A model generated the notes under the pieces. It worked only from the letters and a program-made list of their open reading frames with translations. It did no database searches and was not told where the DNA came from. This document shows positions 36,807 to 47,382 of a DNA stretch of 64,000 bases, piece by piece (positions within the stretch are counted from its first letter, which is position 1; the number at the start of each line of letters is the position of its first letter). This DNA is from an uncultured Bacteroidales bacterium (GTDB taxonomy: Bacteria > Bacteroidota > Bacteroidia > Bacteroidales > P3): the NCBI GenBank assembly GCA_900314725.1, contig OMWJ01000006.1:52201-116200 (forward strand), written 5' to 3'. Made by a program: the position numbers and the translations under genes.

Positions 36807-39770
36807 CTATTTCAAAGTACGTTTTACTTCTATTTCATCATATCCTTCAACAATATCTCCCACTTTGATGTCATTGAATTTGTCTATGTTCAAACCGCAA
36901 TCTTGTCCCATAACAACTTCCTTGACTTCATCCTTGAAACGTTTCAAAGAAGCAAGAACGCCACTATAAACAACTATACCATCTCTAATCAAACGAACCT
37001 TAGTGTTCTTGTTAATCTTACCTTCTGTACAATAACAACCAGCAATAGTTCCCACCTTAGAGATTTTAAATGTTTCTCTAACCTCAAGGTTGCAAACAAT
37101 CTTCTCTTTGATTTCAGGAGAAAGCATACCTTCAATAGCATCTTTCAATTCATTGATTGCATCGTAGATGATAGAATACAGACGAATATCTATCTGTTCT
37201 TGTTCTGCAAGTTTTCTTGCTCCTTGAGAAGGACGAACTTGGAAACCAATGATAATAGCATTGGAAGCCGTTGCAAGTAATACGTCAGATTCTGTTATCT
37301 GTCCTACAGATTTGTGAATAACATTTACTTGTACTTCTGGTGTAGAAAGTTTTAATAAAGAGTCTGCTAACGCCTCAACAGAACCATCTACATCAGCTTT
37401 AAGGATAATATTCAATTCCTTGAAGTCTCCAATAGCAATTCTTCTGCCTATTTCATCAAGAGTGATATGTTTTTGAGTACGAAGTCCTTGTTCTCTTTGC
37501 AACTGCATACGTTTAGAGGCAAGGTCTTTAGCTTCTTTCTCTGAAGGAACAACGTTGAAAGTATCACCTGCTTGAGGAGCTCCATTCAATCCTAACAACA
37601 GCACAGGAGTAGAAGGTCCTGCAGAGGTTACAAGTTGATTTCTTTCATTGTACATTGCCTTAACTCTACCATAGCACGAACCAGCAAGTACTATATCTGT
37701 TTGATGAATTGTTCCATCTTGTACTAATATCTTAGCAATATATCCTCTACCTTTGTCCAAAGAAGATTCTATAACTGTTCCCTTTGCACGCTTATGAGGA
37801 TTACCTTTAAGGTCTAACATATCTGATTCCAAAAGAACTTTTTCCAACAGTTGCTCTACGTTTGTACCTTTCTTAGCAGATATTTCCTGAGATTGTATCT
37901 TTCCACCCCAATCTTCTACCAAAAGGTTCATATTAGCCAACTCTCCTTTTATTCTTTCAGGGTCTGCACCAGGTTTGTCTATCTTGTTAAGAGCAAAAAC
38001 AATAGGCACACCTGCTGCTTGAGCGTGATTGATAGCCTCAATAGTCTGTGGCATTATCTTATCATCACAAGCAACAACAATAATAGCTATGTCTGTCATC
38101 TTTGCACCTCTGGCACGCATAGCTGTAAAGGCTTCGTGTCCAGGTGTATCAAGGAAGGTTATCTTTCTGCCTGTGTGAGGAAGAACAACCTCATAGGCTC
38201 CAATATGTTGAGTAATACCTCCTGCTTCACCAGCAATAACATTGGTCTTTCTTATATAGTCTAACAAAGATGTCTTACCATGATCAACGTGTCCCATTAC
38301 CGTAACGATAGGAGAACGTGGTTCAAGGTCTTCTTCTCTGTCTTGTTCTTCTTCACTGTTAAGGGTATCTACAACCTCTGCACCTACAAACTCTACTTGG
38401 AAACCAAACTCATCAGCAATAAGTTGTAATGCTTCTGCGTCTAATCTCTGATTGATTGAAACGAACATACCCAACTGCATACAAGAAGCAATAATCTTTG
38501 TTACAGGAACATTCATCATTGTTGCTAACTCATTGGCAGTAACAAACTCTGTAACCTTAAGAATCTTCTTCTCTTCCTCTATCTGTTGTAGTTCTTCCTG
38601 ATGATGTTGTGAGATTAGTTGTCGTTTTTCTCTACGGTGTTTAGAAGTCTTACTCTTACCCATAGGAGACAATCTTGCAAGGGTTTCTTTGATTTGCTTT
38701 TCTATCTCCTCTGTATTTACTTCCTTAACTTTCTTTTTCTCTTTTTTGTTTTTCTTTTTATCCTTCTTTGCCCTAACCTCTTGCTCAATAGACTTAGCGT
38801 CTTTATTAACAGGACTAGCAGCATTAGTCTTTATACGCTTACGTTTTTTCTTTAAGTCAGCCTCTTCTCTATCCTTTTTGTTTTTATCTTTTTTGGTTTC
38901 TGAATGCTGGAACTGACTCAAATCTACTTTTTCTCCCGTAAGCACAGGACCTGTAAGCTTTACATATTGAGTTTCAATAAAGTTTTCTTTCTTTGGTTCT
39001 ACCTTTGGAGTCTCTGGTTTTTCTACCTTTTCTTCTTTCTTTGGTTCTTCAACTTGTTGTTGCTCAGTTGAAGCAAGTTCAGCAGATTCTTTCTTCTTTT
39101 TCTTCTTCTTGTCTTTCTTTTCCTTAGATTCAGCAGATTCTTTAGGTTGTTCAGCAGATTTCCCCTTCTGTTTCTTTCTCTCTTTTTCTTCTTTCTTTTT
39201 CTCAGCAGCAGTCTTTTTGTCAGGTTTTATCTTGGTATTCAAAGAAGTCAGATCTATCTTACCAAGTATATTGATAGTCTGTCCGTCTTTACCAACAATA
39301 GTTCCCTTTTCTTGTTCATTTATTGTTGGAGCAACAGCCTCTTTGACAGCAGTCTTTTCAACCTTAGGCTCTTTGGCAGTCTTCTTTTCTTGCTTAGGAC
39401 TATGCTTAGCCTTAGCTGTCTTTTCTGCAGGAAAGTCTATGGTATGAGTCTTGACAATAACATCAGCAGCAGTACTTGCAGATTCTCCATGCTTATTAGC
39501 AACATCTTCATGCAAACCATCTTCTGCAACAATGTCTTTTTCTGTTTTTTTGTTTATGCTTATCTGTAGGCTATCTGCTTTTTCTTTCTTTTCTTTCTCG
39601 CCTTGGAAAGCAGCCACGAGCAATTCGTATGCCTCAGAGTCTATCTTTGTCGTAGGTCTGTTTTCTATCGTCTTGCCTTTCTTTGCAAGAAACTCTACGA
39701 TGGTATCCGTACCAATGTTAAACTCTGTTGCTGCTTGTTTTAATCTTATAGACTTCTTTTCTGCTGACAT
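36807..39770 (-). CDS. infB: translation initiation factor IF-2
   Basis: Delivers initiator tRNA to the ribosome using GTP. The 987-residue protein has an N-terminal IF2-N domain (residues 1-50), a ~330-residue Lys/Glu-rich low-complexity region (poly-Lys blocks), and the GTPase core: [42 protein letters not shown]-terminal domains end near EVKRTLK. Last gene of the rimP-nusA-infB operon; 158 nt after nusA including a short-repeat block. Confidence 0.97.
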   Translation of the reverse strand: MSAEKKSIRLKQAATEFNIGTDTIVEFLAKKGKTIENRPTTKIDSEAYELLVAAFQGEKEKKEKADSLQISINKKTEKDIVAEDGLHEDVANKHGESASTAADVIVKTHTIDFPAEKTAKAKHSPKQEKKTAKEPKVEKTAVKEAVAPTINEQEKGTIVGKDGQTINILGKIDLTSLNTKIKPDKKTAAEKKKEEKERKKQKGKSAEQPKESAESKEKKDKKKKKKKESAELASTEQQQVEEPKKEEKVEKPETPKVEPKKENFIETQYVKLTGPVLTGEKVDLSQFQHSETKKDKNKKDREEADLKKKRKRIKTNAASPVNKDAKSIEQEVRAKKDKKKNKKEKKKVKEVNTEEIEKQIKETLARLSPMGKSKTSKHRREKRQLISQHHQEELQQIEEEKKILKVTEFVTANELATMMNVPVTKIIASCMQLGMFVSINQRLDAEALQLIADEFGFQVEFVGAEVVDTLNSEEEQDREEDLEPRSPIVTVMGHVDHGKTSLLDYIRKTNVIAGEAGGITQHIGAYEVVLPHTGRKITFLDTPGHEAFTAMRARGAKMTDIAIIVVACDDKIMPQTIEAINHAQAAGVPIVFALNKIDKPGADPERIKGELANMNLLVEDWGGKIQSQEISAKKGTNVEQLLEKVLLESDMLDLKGNPHKRAKGTVIESSLDKGRGYIAKILVQDGTIHQTDIVLAGSCYGRVKAMYNERNQLVTSAGPSTPVLLLGLNGAPQAGDTFNVVPSEKEAKDLASKRMQLQREQGLRTQKHITLDEIGRRIAIGDFKELNIILKADVDGSVEALADSLLKLSTPEVQVNVIHKSVGQITESDVLLATASNAIIIGFQVRPSQGARKLAEQEQIDIRLYSIIYDAINELKDAIEGMLSPEIKEKIVCNLEVRETFKISKVGTIAGCYCTEGKINKNTKVRLIRDGIVVYSGVLASLKRFKDEVKEVVMGQDCGLNIDKFNDIKVGDIVEGYDEIEVKRTLK

Positions 39771-39836
39771 ATCTGCTGTTTTTTTTATTAAATCCTTAAA
39801 TTAATTTTTTTAAATCAAATGTTTATATACTTAAAA

Positions 39837-39890
39837 CTTCGTTTTCAGACTTTAAATCTTCGTTTTCAGACTTTAAATCTTCGTCTTTTT
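39837..39890. repeat. 21-nt tandem repeat between nusA and infB
   Basis: Unit cttcgttttcagactttaa plus at occurs at 39837-39857 and 39858-39878, then cttcgtctttttttg. Reverse complement aaaacgaagatttaaagtct matches the core of the 27290 repeats. Confidence 0.8.
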
Positions 39891-39928
39891 TTGCTAAGTC
39901 TTGAATTTCTTTTTCTCTGCCCTCTTTT

Positions 39929-41185
39929 CTATTCGTTAGCAGACTCATCTTCAAACTCTGCTCTTAGAATATTGAATACATTTTCTACTGTTTCTTGTTC
40001 TAAGTCTGCTCTTTCTGCAACATCTTCTTTAGAAAGAGCAAGCACATCTTTAGCAGTATCACAACCTATAGACTTCAATGCCTCTATAATCCATAGCTCT
40101 ATTTCATCAGAGAATTCTTGCAAATCAACATCGTCTTCATATTCCATATCACTGTCTCTATATACATCTATTTCGTAACCTGTCAGTTTGCTTGCAAGTC
40201 TTATGTTGTAACCGCCTTTGCCTATGGCCAAAGACACTTGGTCTGGTTTCATAAACACGTCTGCTTTCTTGGTATCTTCGTGGATAGTAACAGAAATAAC
40301 TTGAGCTGGAGACAATGCACGGGCAACATAAAGCTCTGCATTTGTAGTATAGTTGATTACATCAATATTCTCGTTTCTCAACTCTCTGACTATGCCGTGA
40401 ATTCTTGAACCTTTCATTCCCACACAAGCACCTACTGGGTCTATTCTGTCGTCATAGCTTTCCACAGCTATCTTTGCTCTTTCTCCAGGTTGGCGAACAG
40501 TGTTCTTTATGGTAATAAGTCCGTCAAATATCTCTGGAACTTCGTTCTCAAACAATCTTTCAAGGAAGATAGGAGAAACTCTTGAAAGAATAATGTTAGG
40601 AATACCGTTCTTCATTTCCACCTTCAAAACTATACCCTTAACTGCATCACCTTTTCTGAAAAAGTCTCCAGGTATTTGTTCCTGCTTTGGAAGAGTTAAT
40701 TCAATACCGTCTTCATCTATTACCATTATTTCTTTCTTCCAAACCTGATAAACCTCACAAACAATAATGTTTCCGACTTTTTCCTTATATTTATTGTATA
40801 TTCTTGCACGGTCGTATTCCTGTACCTTGCCGATTAGGTTTTGTCTAATGCTTAATATATCTCTTCTTCCGAAATCAGCAAAACGTATCTCCTCACTTAA
40901 TTCTTCTCCTACTTCAAAGTCAGGCTCAATCTTTATTGCCTCAGAGTATGGAACTTGAGTGCTTGAATCGGTAACCTGATCATCCTCAACAATGGTACGA
41001 TTTCTCCATATCTCCAAATCGCCCTTATCTACATTAACGATAATGTCTATGTTTTTGTCTGTGCCATATTTCTTGGCCAACAAACCTCTAAGAACATCTT
41101 CCAATATTCTCATAAGAGTTTCGGTATCTATACCTTTATACTCTTTAAATTCTGCAAATGAATCAATTAAACTAAGTTTTTCCAT
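39929..41185 (-). CDS. nusA: transcription elongation/termination factor NusA
   Basis: Modulates RNA polymerase pausing and termination. The 418 residues comprise an N-terminal polymerase-binding domain (1-130), S1 domain (~135-200), and two KH domains (with GACVGMKGSRIHGIVREL and SLAIGKGGYNIRLASKL), then an acidic C-terminal tail with a helix-hairpin-like end. Lies 15 nt after rimP. Confidence 0.96.
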   Translation of the reverse strand: MEKLSLIDSFAEFKEYKGIDTETLMRILEDVLRGLLAKKYGTDKNIDIIVNVDKGDLEIWRNRTIVEDDQVTDSSTQVPYSEAIKIEPDFEVGEELSEEIRFADFGRRDILSIRQNLIGKVQEYDRARIYNKYKEKVGNIIVCEVYQVWKKEIMVIDEDGIELTLPKQEQIPGDFFRKGDAVKGIVLKVEMKNGIPNIILSRVSPIFLERLFENEVPEIFDGLITIKNTVRQPGERAKIAVESYDDRIDPVGACVGMKGSRIHGIVRELRNENIDVINYTTNAELYVARALSPAQVISVTIHEDTKKADVFMKPDQVSLAIGKGGYNIRLASKLTGYEIDVYRDSDMEYEDDVDLQEFSDEIELWIIEALKSIGCDTAKDVLALSKEDVAERADLEQETVENVFNILRAEFEDESANE

Positions 41186-41200
41186 TATATATTATTGTAT

Positions 41201-41647
41201 TTATTTCTTTTTAAAATTAATTATCACCTTTGCTTTGTCTATATCCTCAAAAGAAAAAGCCTTTCCATTCTTGTCTTTTTTAGTTGTAAGGATGATTCCT
41301 ATTTCATCAACATCTGCAAGCACTCCATTATGTTTCTCTCCCTCTTTGTCAATTAGTTCTATGTCTTGTCCAATGTTTTTTTTGAACTGTCTTTTCATAG
41401 TAAAGTATTCTTCCAAACCAAAGGACATAACCGTTAGTTCAAAATCCTCTTTATCCCTGTCTAAGTGCTTGTCTATATAACGCGACAACTCAATACAATC
41501 CTCAACCTTTACGCCATTGTCTCCATCAATACTCACCTCAATAACATTATTCTTGCTAACCTTGATTTGAACAACAAAAATATCATCGCGCTGTAAAGAC
41601 TGTATAGCCTCGTTGGTTATATTTTCTACTAAGTTTTTATCTATCAT
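41201..41647 (-). CDS. rimP: ribosome maturation factor RimP
   Basis: Assists 30S subunit assembly. 148 residues; the N-terminal domain with VIEVSIDGDNGVKVEDC and ELTVMSFGLEEYFT, and a C-terminal SH3-like domain (GVLADVDEIGIIL). First gene of the rimP-nusA-infB operon, which is the usual order. Confidence 0.93.
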   Translation of the reverse strand: MIDKNLVENITNEAIQSLQRDDIFVVQIKVSKNNVIEVSIDGDNGVKVEDCIELSRYIDKHLDRDKEDFELTVMSFGLEEYFTMKRQFKKNIGQDIELIDKEGEKHNGVLADVDEIGIILTTKKDKNGKAFSFEDIDKAKVIINFKKK

Positions 41648-41668
41648 AAATAATTCTCTTATAATAAA

Positions 41669-41712
41669 AAAAGTCCTTAAAGTCTGAAAGACCTTAAAGA
41701 CTAATTAAAGTC
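41669..41712. repeat. short inverted/direct repeat block upstream of rimP
   Basis: Copies of ccttaaagtctgaaag and ccttaaagactaatt, then aaagtcttaataag, lie between the rimP promoter and ORF. The agtctt/aagact pieces can pair and resemble parts of the other intergenic repeats. Confidence 0.5.
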
Positions 41713-41725
41713 TTAATAAGTTTTG

Positions 41726-41733
41726 CAAAATTA
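41726..41733 (-). promoter_or_regulatory. promoter, rimP-nusA-infB operon
   Basis: Minus strand TTG-N19-TAATTTTG matches the Bacteroidota consensus; transcription would begin near 41720, giving a ~70-nt leader that includes the repeat block. Confidence 0.7.
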
Positions 41734-41777
41734 CACAATATTTTTAAACAAACAACAAAAAAAAGTAAAAAAAAGCA

Positions 41778-41785
41778 TATTTTTG
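41778..41785 (+). promoter_or_regulatory. -7 element, nitroreductase gene
   Basis: TATTTTTG followed by C, 23 nt before the ATG. No -33 TTG. Confidence 0.5.
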
Positions 41786-41808
41786 CAAAAAAAATCAACA
41801 AAACACCT

Positions 41809-42309
41809 ATGATTGACACCATTTTAAACAGATGTAGCATCAGAAAATACACTGAGCAGAACATAAAAGAAGAAGATATAAACACCTTACTTAGAGCTGG
41901 TTTCGCGGCTCCTTGCTCAAAGGATAGCAGATGTTGGCACTTCATCGTATTGGATGATAAAGAAATAATGACTTCTTTAGGACAAAACCTGACCTATGCA
42001 CACATGCTTGAGTATGCAAATAAAGCCATTTTGGTTTGTGCAGAACGAGAAAAGGCTCCTTTGTGCTGGTCTTTGGACTGTTCTGCTGCAAGTGAGAACA
42101 TCCTTTTAGCTGCTGAAAGTTTAGGAATTGGAGCTTGCTGGACTGCTGTTTATCCTTACAAAGACAGAGAAGAAGTTGTCAGAAAAAATATGCCAGACAT
42201 CCCATTAGATGTAGAAATTCTATGTATAATTCCTTTAGGTTATCCTGCTAAAGAAAAACGAATCAAAGAAAAATACGACATAAGCAAAATACACCGTAAC
42301 AAATGGTAG
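41809..42309 (+). CDS. nitroreductase-family flavoprotein
   Basis: A 166-residue FMN-dependent oxidoreductase. N-terminal RCSIRKYTEQ, the CSKDSRCWHFIVLDD stretch, and AESLGIGACWTAVYP are typical of the nitroreductase fold. It is short, as in many strict-anaerobe homologues. The natural substrate is unknown. Single gene divergent from the rimP operon. Confidence 0.88.
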   Translation: MIDTILNRCSIRKYTEQNIKEEDINTLLRAGFAAPCSKDSRCWHFIVLDDKEIMTSLGQNLTYAHMLEYANKAILVCAEREKAPLCWSLDCSAASENILLAAESLGIGACWTAVYPYKDREEVVRKNMPDIPLDVEILCIIPLGYPAKEKRIKEKYDISKIHRNKW

Positions 42310-42324
42310 ATGTAAATTCGTTTA

Positions 42325-42948
42325 TCATTTATTGCTTATAACCTCATTAACTTTTATCTCGTAGATTAAGGTTGCATTTGCCTTTATCTTTTCACCATTA
42401 TCATCTAAGTAAAAAGCAAGATTATCAGGGACTATAATTCTTGCAGTTGAACCTTTACTTAATTGCTTTACTGCATAAATCAAACCATAGACAACCCTTG
42501 TATCTCCTGCAACATTAAAAGTCAAAATATTATCTTTACTTTGTTTCTTATTATTAAACGTTTTTTGTTGTGTTTCTTCTTCAACTTTATTAAAGTCATC
42601 AGCAGAACTTCCATTAATATAATAAGAGTTATATTCTATTGTTACTATGTTATTTTCATCAATCTTCTGCCCTACTCCTTTACGAACTTCTTCTACATAT
42701 ACACCACTCACCTCCTGCATATTCCAAGAACGCCTTGAGATAAAAGACTGTATCCTTTGCTTTTCTTTGTCTGATATTATCTTATTAGCAGAAGTAAAGG
42801 ATTTATCCATTTGTTTATTCTTCTCTTCCATAGCACTTTGATAAGGATTTCTACCCTTTGCATATTCCTCCGTTTCTCCTTGTCTTGAACAAGCACTAAA
42901 AAGAGAAAGTATTACTATAGATAATAAAAATAAAAACTTATTAATCAT
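42325..42948 (-). CDS. FKBP-like lipoprotein (GldI-type)
   Basis: A 207-residue predicted lipoprotein (signal ending LFSAC). A FKBP-type region from about residue 90 contains VTIEYNSYYINGS and a stretch with RVVYGLIYAVKQLSKGSTARIIVP-like features (VIPGLxEAI-type loop degenerate, with key aromatic residues partly missing). It resembles the Bacteroidota GldI-like peptidyl-prolyl isomerases. Whether it still has isomerase activity is uncertain. Confidence 0.75.
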   Translation of the reverse strand: MINKFLFLLSIVILSLFSACSRQGETEEYAKGRNPYQSAMEEKNKQMDKSFTSANKIISDKEKQRIQSFISRRSWNMQEVSGVYVEEVRKGVGQKIDENNIVTIEYNSYYINGSSADDFNKVEEETQQKTFNNKKQSKDNILTFNVAGDTRVVYGLIYAVKQLSKGSTARIIVPDNLAFYLDDNGEKIKANATLIYEIKVNEVISNK

Positions 42949-42963
42949 AATATTATATTATTC

Positions 42964-43983
42964 TTATTTACTTATAAAATCTTGATTATATATCTGCTGA
43001 GTAAGAGTTTTTACGACCTTGTCTAAACTTTCATAGCTTTTACCACCAGAAGCCATAACATGACCTCCACCATTCCAATATTTTCTCGCAAATTTATCCA
43101 CATTTATTGAAGCATCTTTGCTGCGGAATGATATTCTTATTTTATCTTCTCTTTCAGTTAGCATAGCACAAAAATCAACTTCTCCTAACTTTAAACAATA
43201 ATTCACTACACCTTCTAAATCTCCTATTTTATAATGAAATCTATTCAATTCTTTTTTTGATAAGTAGATAAAAGCTGCTCTCTGCTTTAAAAAGACTTTC
43301 ATCTTATGAGATATAGCGTAACCTAAGAGTTTCAACCTGTCAAAAGAATAAGTATCAAATATTTTTTGATGTAGTTTTGAGGCTATTATTCCACTCTTCA
43401 ATACATAATGCAACACAGAATAAACATCAGGATCGTCAGACGAATAAGCAATAGAACCCGTGTCGGTTATTATACCCAAATAGAGTGCTGTAGATATTTC
43501 TTTCGATAAAACTTTTTGTTTAGTTAATCTGCTTAATATATTATAAACCACCTCAGAAGATGAACTGCTTTTAGGATAAGAGAAACTCAAATCATACTTA
43601 TCTGGTTTAACGTGATGATCTATTAAAACCTTTTTAGCAGAGCTTTCATTCAGTACTCTTTCCAAGCCGTCTCCACTACGAGTATTATTATTCATATCAA
43701 CTACAAGCAACAAATCTGAGTCAAGTACAGTTTGTTTTGCTTGCTTAAATGTTCGTTCTGCTATCAAATATTCAACATCTTCAACTGCAAACTCTATGTT
43801 TTTAGGAAAGGGATTAGGAATGATAAACGTTGCCTGCTTATCAAGACTTTTTACATAATGATACATAGCAGCACCACTTCCAATAGCATCTCCATCTGGA
43901 TTATAATGAGTTACAATACTTATCTTTTTTGAATTTCTTATAAGGGAATCTAATTTTGCAATATTCTTAGTTATAAATCTCAT
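42964..43983 (-). CDS. DHH/DHHA1 phosphoesterase (NrnA-like)
   Basis: A 339-residue enzyme of the nano-RNase/pAp phosphatase group. Motifs: THYNPDGDAIGSG (residues ~25-37), LLVVDMNN, LIDHHVKPD (DHH), IITDTGSIAYSSDD, and the DHHA1 motif GGGHVMASGGKS. It would degrade oligoribonucleotides, cyclic-dinucleotide products or pAp with Mn2+. Lies 15 nt upstream of the lipoprotein gene, likely one transcript. Confidence 0.92.
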   Translation of the reverse strand: MRFITKNIAKLDSLIRNSKKISIVTHYNPDGDAIGSGAAMYHYVKSLDKQATFIIPNPFPKNIEFAVEDVEYLIAERTFKQAKQTVLDSDLLLVVDMNNNTRSGDGLERVLNESSAKKVLIDHHVKPDKYDLSFSYPKSSSSSEVVYNILSRLTKQKVLSKEISTALYLGIITDTGSIAYSSDDPDVYSVLHYVLKSGIIASKLHQKIFDTYSFDRLKLLGYAISHKMKVFLKQRAAFIYLSKKELNRFHYKIGDLEGVVNYCLKLGEVDFCAMLTEREDKIRISFRSKDASINVDKFARKYWNGGGHVMASGGKSYESLDKVVKTLTQQIYNQDFISK

Positions 43984-44008
43984 TGATATGTTTTGTTTAT
44001 TTTTTTTG

Positions 44009-44016
44009 CAAAATTA
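44009..44016 (-). promoter_or_regulatory. -7 element, NrnA-like gene
   Basis: Minus strand TAATTTTG followed by C, 26 nt before the ATG. Confidence 0.5.
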
Positions 44017-44060
44017 CATATTTTTTAGCAACTATTCCGCACCATTATTAAAAAATATAC

Positions 44061-44068
44061 TAACTTCG
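44061..44068 (+). promoter_or_regulatory. -7 element, GH3/beta-lactamase gene
   Basis: TAACTTCG followed by C differs at one base from TAnnTTTG, 22 nt before the ATG. Confidence 0.45.
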
Positions 44069-44089
44069 CCACCTCAAAAACACTAAAAT

Positions 44090-46924
44090 ATGAAAAAAGT
44101 ATTCACAAGCATTTTTTTATTGGCTCTTTCTTTGAATATAATGGCTCAACAAGCTATAATCACAAAGCAAAAAGGCAGAACAAAATACATCAAGCACAAA
44201 ATGGAGACCATGACACTAAAACAGATGGTCGGCCAAATGATAATGATAGATTCATATGCAAAAGATGACAGCAACTACTATAAAAACGTTATTTACCAAA
44301 TAGATAGCAACGAAGTAGGAGGCGTATGTTTTTTCAAGGGAACTCAGAAAGAGCTTGTAAAACTAAACAAGATATACAACCAGCATTCAAAGACACCTCT
44401 TCTTGTTGCCATAGATGGAGAATGGGGAATGAATATGAGGCTCACTGATGCAGAGACTTTTCCTGTGGCTATGACCTTAGGAGCATTACCTAAAGACAAA
44501 TATCACTTAGTAAGAGATATGGCAGAGGTAATGGCTAAACAATGCAAGGATATGGGAATAAATATCAACTTTGCCCCTGTTGTAGATGTAAATATCAATC
44601 CTAACAATCCTGTAATCAATATGCGTTCTTTTGGACAAGACAAATACAAAGTAAGCCTTCTTGCAAGAGAATACGTCAAAGGCTTACAAGATAATGGGAT
44701 TATGGCAGTAATAAAACATTTTCCCGGACATGGTGATACAGAAATTGACTCTCACAAAGCTACACCGTCTATCACTCACTCAAAAGATTTTATTGACAGC
44801 ATAGATACTTATCCTTTCCGTTACAATATAAATAAAGGAGCATGGGGTGTTATGGTAGGACATCTGCAAGTCAATGCCCTAAGTCAAGATAGCACCAAGC
44901 CTGCTTCCATAAACAAAGACATAATAGACAAGTATCTGAAAAAAGACCTGAAATTTGAAGGCTTAGTATTCACCGATGCTATGAATATGAAAGGTCTTAC
45001 CAATCTTTATGGTGATGGTGAAGCAGAAGTATTGGCAGTATTGAGTGGTGTTGATATAATACTTATGCCAGAAAACACAGACAAAGCTATCAATGCTATA
45101 CTTGCTGCCGTAGAAAATGGTAGAATACCTAAAGAACTGATAAAGAAAAAATGCGAGAAAATACTTGCTTGGAAATATGATATGGGATTATACAAAAAAC
45201 GTGGCGAGTATTCTGTTCCGAACTCTTCCCTACAAGAAAAGACAACACACCTTAACAAACTTATAGCCGAAAACACCATCACTGTTTTAGGAAATACCGA
45301 AGAATATTTGAAACCTTTGAAACACTCTAAAACAGATAGCATTTCTCTTGTTCTGTTAGGTAATACAAGTTTTGACACCTTGATTAACAATCTTTCTAAC
45401 ACATACGCTATCAAGCCTATATATATCAATTCAAAAATGAAAAACAAAGATATAGACAGTCTTGTTGCTTCCCTAAACCCTTCTTCTAAAATAGTTACTG
45501 CTTTTGGTGGAGCAAGATTTTCTTCTTCCAAAGCAAGATACGGAATACCTGACAACACCATACATACTCTCAACGCAATAGCCCAAAAATTCAAAGACAA
45601 CAATGTAGTACTTATGCTGTGTAATCCTTATGTCTTCAAAATGATAGACTCTTCTTATAAATGCAAGGCTTTCGTTGTTGGCTACGAAAACAATACTTAC
45701 ACCCAGCAAGCCATAGCACGTCTATTAAAAGGAGAGATAAGTGCTAAAGGTTCTCTACCTGTAAAAGTTAAGCAAGGTTCTGCTGTGGAAGTTGAGGAAG
45801 TTACAGATGAAGACAAATTCTATATGGACAACAATATAAGCATATCCATAGCACAGAGAATAGACTCCATTGCTTTGAATGGTATAAAAGAGAAAGCATA
45901 TCCTGGTTGTCAGATACTTATTGCAAAAGATGGCAAGATAATGTACGACAAAACCTTTGGCTACTACACATACGACAAAAAAAGAGAAGTCAGCAAAAAC
46001 ACCTTATATGACATTGCTTCCTTAACTAAGGTAATGGCTACAACGCTTGCTGTTATGAAACTTTATGAACAAAACAAAATAAATTTAGACAGCAAAATAT
46101 CCACTTATATTCCTGAACTTAAAAAACAGCAAGCAGGAGAATTAACCGTCAAAGAACTGCTCTCCCACTACACTACACTACCTGCAGTATATCCATTCCA
46201 CAAAAAGAAACTTAAAGACAAAGACATTCACAAGGCTATCCTGAAAGAAATGAAAAACGTTCCTCTTAGCCCTCAAAAATATGTATATTCTGACTTAAAC
46301 TTCTTGCTACTACAATATATGGTTGAAAACATTACCAACGAGAGCTTAGACGAATATCTTCAACGTGAGTTCTACGCTCCTATGAACTTGCAAAACACAA
46401 CCTTTAACCCTCTTTTGAATGGCGTTGCAACAGAGAACATAGCCCCAACAGAAAATGACACCATAGTAAGAAAACAGCTTATATGTGGCGAAGTTCATGA
46501 TCCTTTGGCTTATCTTAACAATGGCGTCTGTGGTAATGCTGGTCTGTTTTCCACTGCTGAAGACCTGTTCAAAATATGCCAGATGTTACTAAATAAAGGC
46601 TCTTTCAACAATAGACAATATCTAAAACCAAGCACCATAAACGCATTCAATAAGAGATACTTTGCTGACAAAGGCATAAGAAGAGCGTTAGGATTTGACA
46701 AGCCTTTGATCAACGGCAACTCTGTCCATTGTTCAAAATACGCTTCTCAGTCTTCATTCGGACACAGTGGCTTTACGGGAACTTACCTATGGATTGACCC
46801 TGAAAACAACACTATATTTATCTTCCTTTCTAACAGAGTCTATCCAACAAGTACTCCTAACCGTTTAGCCCAGATGAATATCAGAACAGATATTAACGAC
46901 TTGATATACCAAATGTTCAAATAA
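44090..46924 (+). CDS. GH3 beta-N-acetylhexosaminidase fused to class C beta-lactamase-like domain
   Basis: A 944-residue exported protein; signal peptide ends NIMAQQ. Residues ~35-370 are a glycoside hydrolase family 3 catalytic domain of the NagZ/BglX-like kind: KHFPGHGDTEIDSHK, with nucleophile Asp in VFTDAMNMKG. Residues ~380-580 are a GH3 C-terminal-like domain, and ~600-944 a serine-hydrolase (beta-lactamase/DD-peptidase) domain with SLTK (SxxK nucleophile) and YSDLNF (YxN-like). This fusion is known in Bacteroidetes; it probably acts on peptidoglycan fragments in the periplasm. Single gene with own terminator. Confidence 0.93.
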   Translation: MKKVFTSIFLLALSLNIMAQQAIITKQKGRTKYIKHKMETMTLKQMVGQMIMIDSYAKDDSNYYKNVIYQIDSNEVGGVCFFKGTQKELVKLNKIYNQHSKTPLLVAIDGEWGMNMRLTDAETFPVAMTLGALPKDKYHLVRDMAEVMAKQCKDMGININFAPVVDVNINPNNPVINMRSFGQDKYKVSLLAREYVKGLQDNGIMAVIKHFPGHGDTEIDSHKATPSITHSKDFIDSIDTYPFRYNINKGAWGVMVGHLQVNALSQDSTKPASINKDIIDKYLKKDLKFEGLVFTDAMNMKGLTNLYGDGEAEVLAVLSGVDIILMPENTDKAINAILAAVENGRIPKELIKKKCEKILAWKYDMGLYKKRGEYSVPNSSLQEKTTHLNKLIAENTITVLGNTEEYLKPLKHSKTDSISLVLLGNTSFDTLINNLSNTYAIKPIYINSKMKNKDIDSLVASLNPSSKIVTAFGGARFSSSKARYGIPDNTIHTLNAIAQKFKDNNVVLMLCNPYVFKMIDSSYKCKAFVVGYENNTYTQQAIARLLKGEISAKGSLPVKVKQGSAVEVEEVTDEDKFYMDNNISISIAQRIDSIALNGIKEKAYPGCQILIAKDGKIMYDKTFGYYTYDKKREVSKNTLYDIASLTKVMATTLAVMKLYEQNKINLDSKISTYIPELKKQQAGELTVKELLSHYTTLPAVYPFHKKKLKDKDIHKAILKEMKNVPLSPQKYVYSDLNFLLLQYMVENITNESLDEYLQREFYAPMNLQNTTFNPLLNGVATENIAPTENDTIVRKQLICGEVHDPLAYLNNGVCGNAGLFSTAEDLFKICQMLLNKGSFNNRQYLKPSTINAFNKRYFADKGIRRALGFDKPLINGNSVHCSKYASQSSFGHSGFTGTYLWIDPENNTIFIFLSNRVYPTSTPNRLAQMNIRTDINDLIYQMFK

Positions 46925-46927
46925 CAG

Positions 46928-46967
46928 AATGAAGCGGACTCTAATTTTTATCCGCTTCATTTTTTTT
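46928..46967 (+). terminator. terminator after GH3/beta-lactamase gene
   Basis: Perfect 11-bp stem aatgaagcgga (46928-46938)/tccgcttcatt (46951-46961) followed by T8. Confidence 0.92.
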
Positions 46968-47067
46968 ACTAAACCAAAGGACAGGTTCTTTCATAGAAAA
47001 TATATCAAAGTTCTTATCGTTTTTACTTTCTTTTTTTTTAAGTGGTATTTTCAATTAATGCTGTACG

Positions 47068-47248
47068 CTACCAAATGTCTGTTCGTAAGGAATGCCTGTA
47101 AAAGAGGTGTCCGGTGGAACATTCGGGAATAGCGGTGATTATTTTCACATCCTTTATATCTCCATACGAAGTAGGCTTGGTTACACAAAACCTATCAACA
47201 CTCTCGTAGAACACACACCATCGCACCAAGTAAAAAGAGTTGCTTCAT
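47068..47248 (-). pseudogene. remnant of a small signal-peptide-type gene, frameshifted
   Basis: Minus strand begins MKQLFLLGAMVCVL, then frame shifts into ESVDRFCVTKPTSYGD and runs on to a TAG at 47068. The first part looks like a signal peptide. No family recognised; the reading is speculative. The stretch 46968-47380 otherwise holds no clear gene. Confidence 0.35.
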
Positions 47249-47327
47249 AATGTTTATTATTAAAGAATTAAAAATCACCCATAATAACTCCCTCCTCCGT
47301 TTATTGCCCTACGAAAAAAAATAAAAA

Positions 47328-47354
47328 CCGCCCGCGTGAAAGAACGCGGGGCGG
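47328..47354 (-). terminator. GC-rich terminator for the fragment gene at 47383-48136
   Basis: ccgcccgcg (47328-47336) pairs with cgcggggcgg (47345-47354) with one bulge; on the minus strand it is followed by T5-A-T7-type sequence. Confidence 0.8.
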
Positions 47355-47382
47355 TGGGATTTGTTCAAGATATAGGCTTATT

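Noticed and set aside
38619..39804. Several Phe/Leu/Ser-rich plus-strand ORFs opposite infB
   Set aside because: Antisense of the Lys/Glu-rich N-terminal region of IF-2; no start signals.
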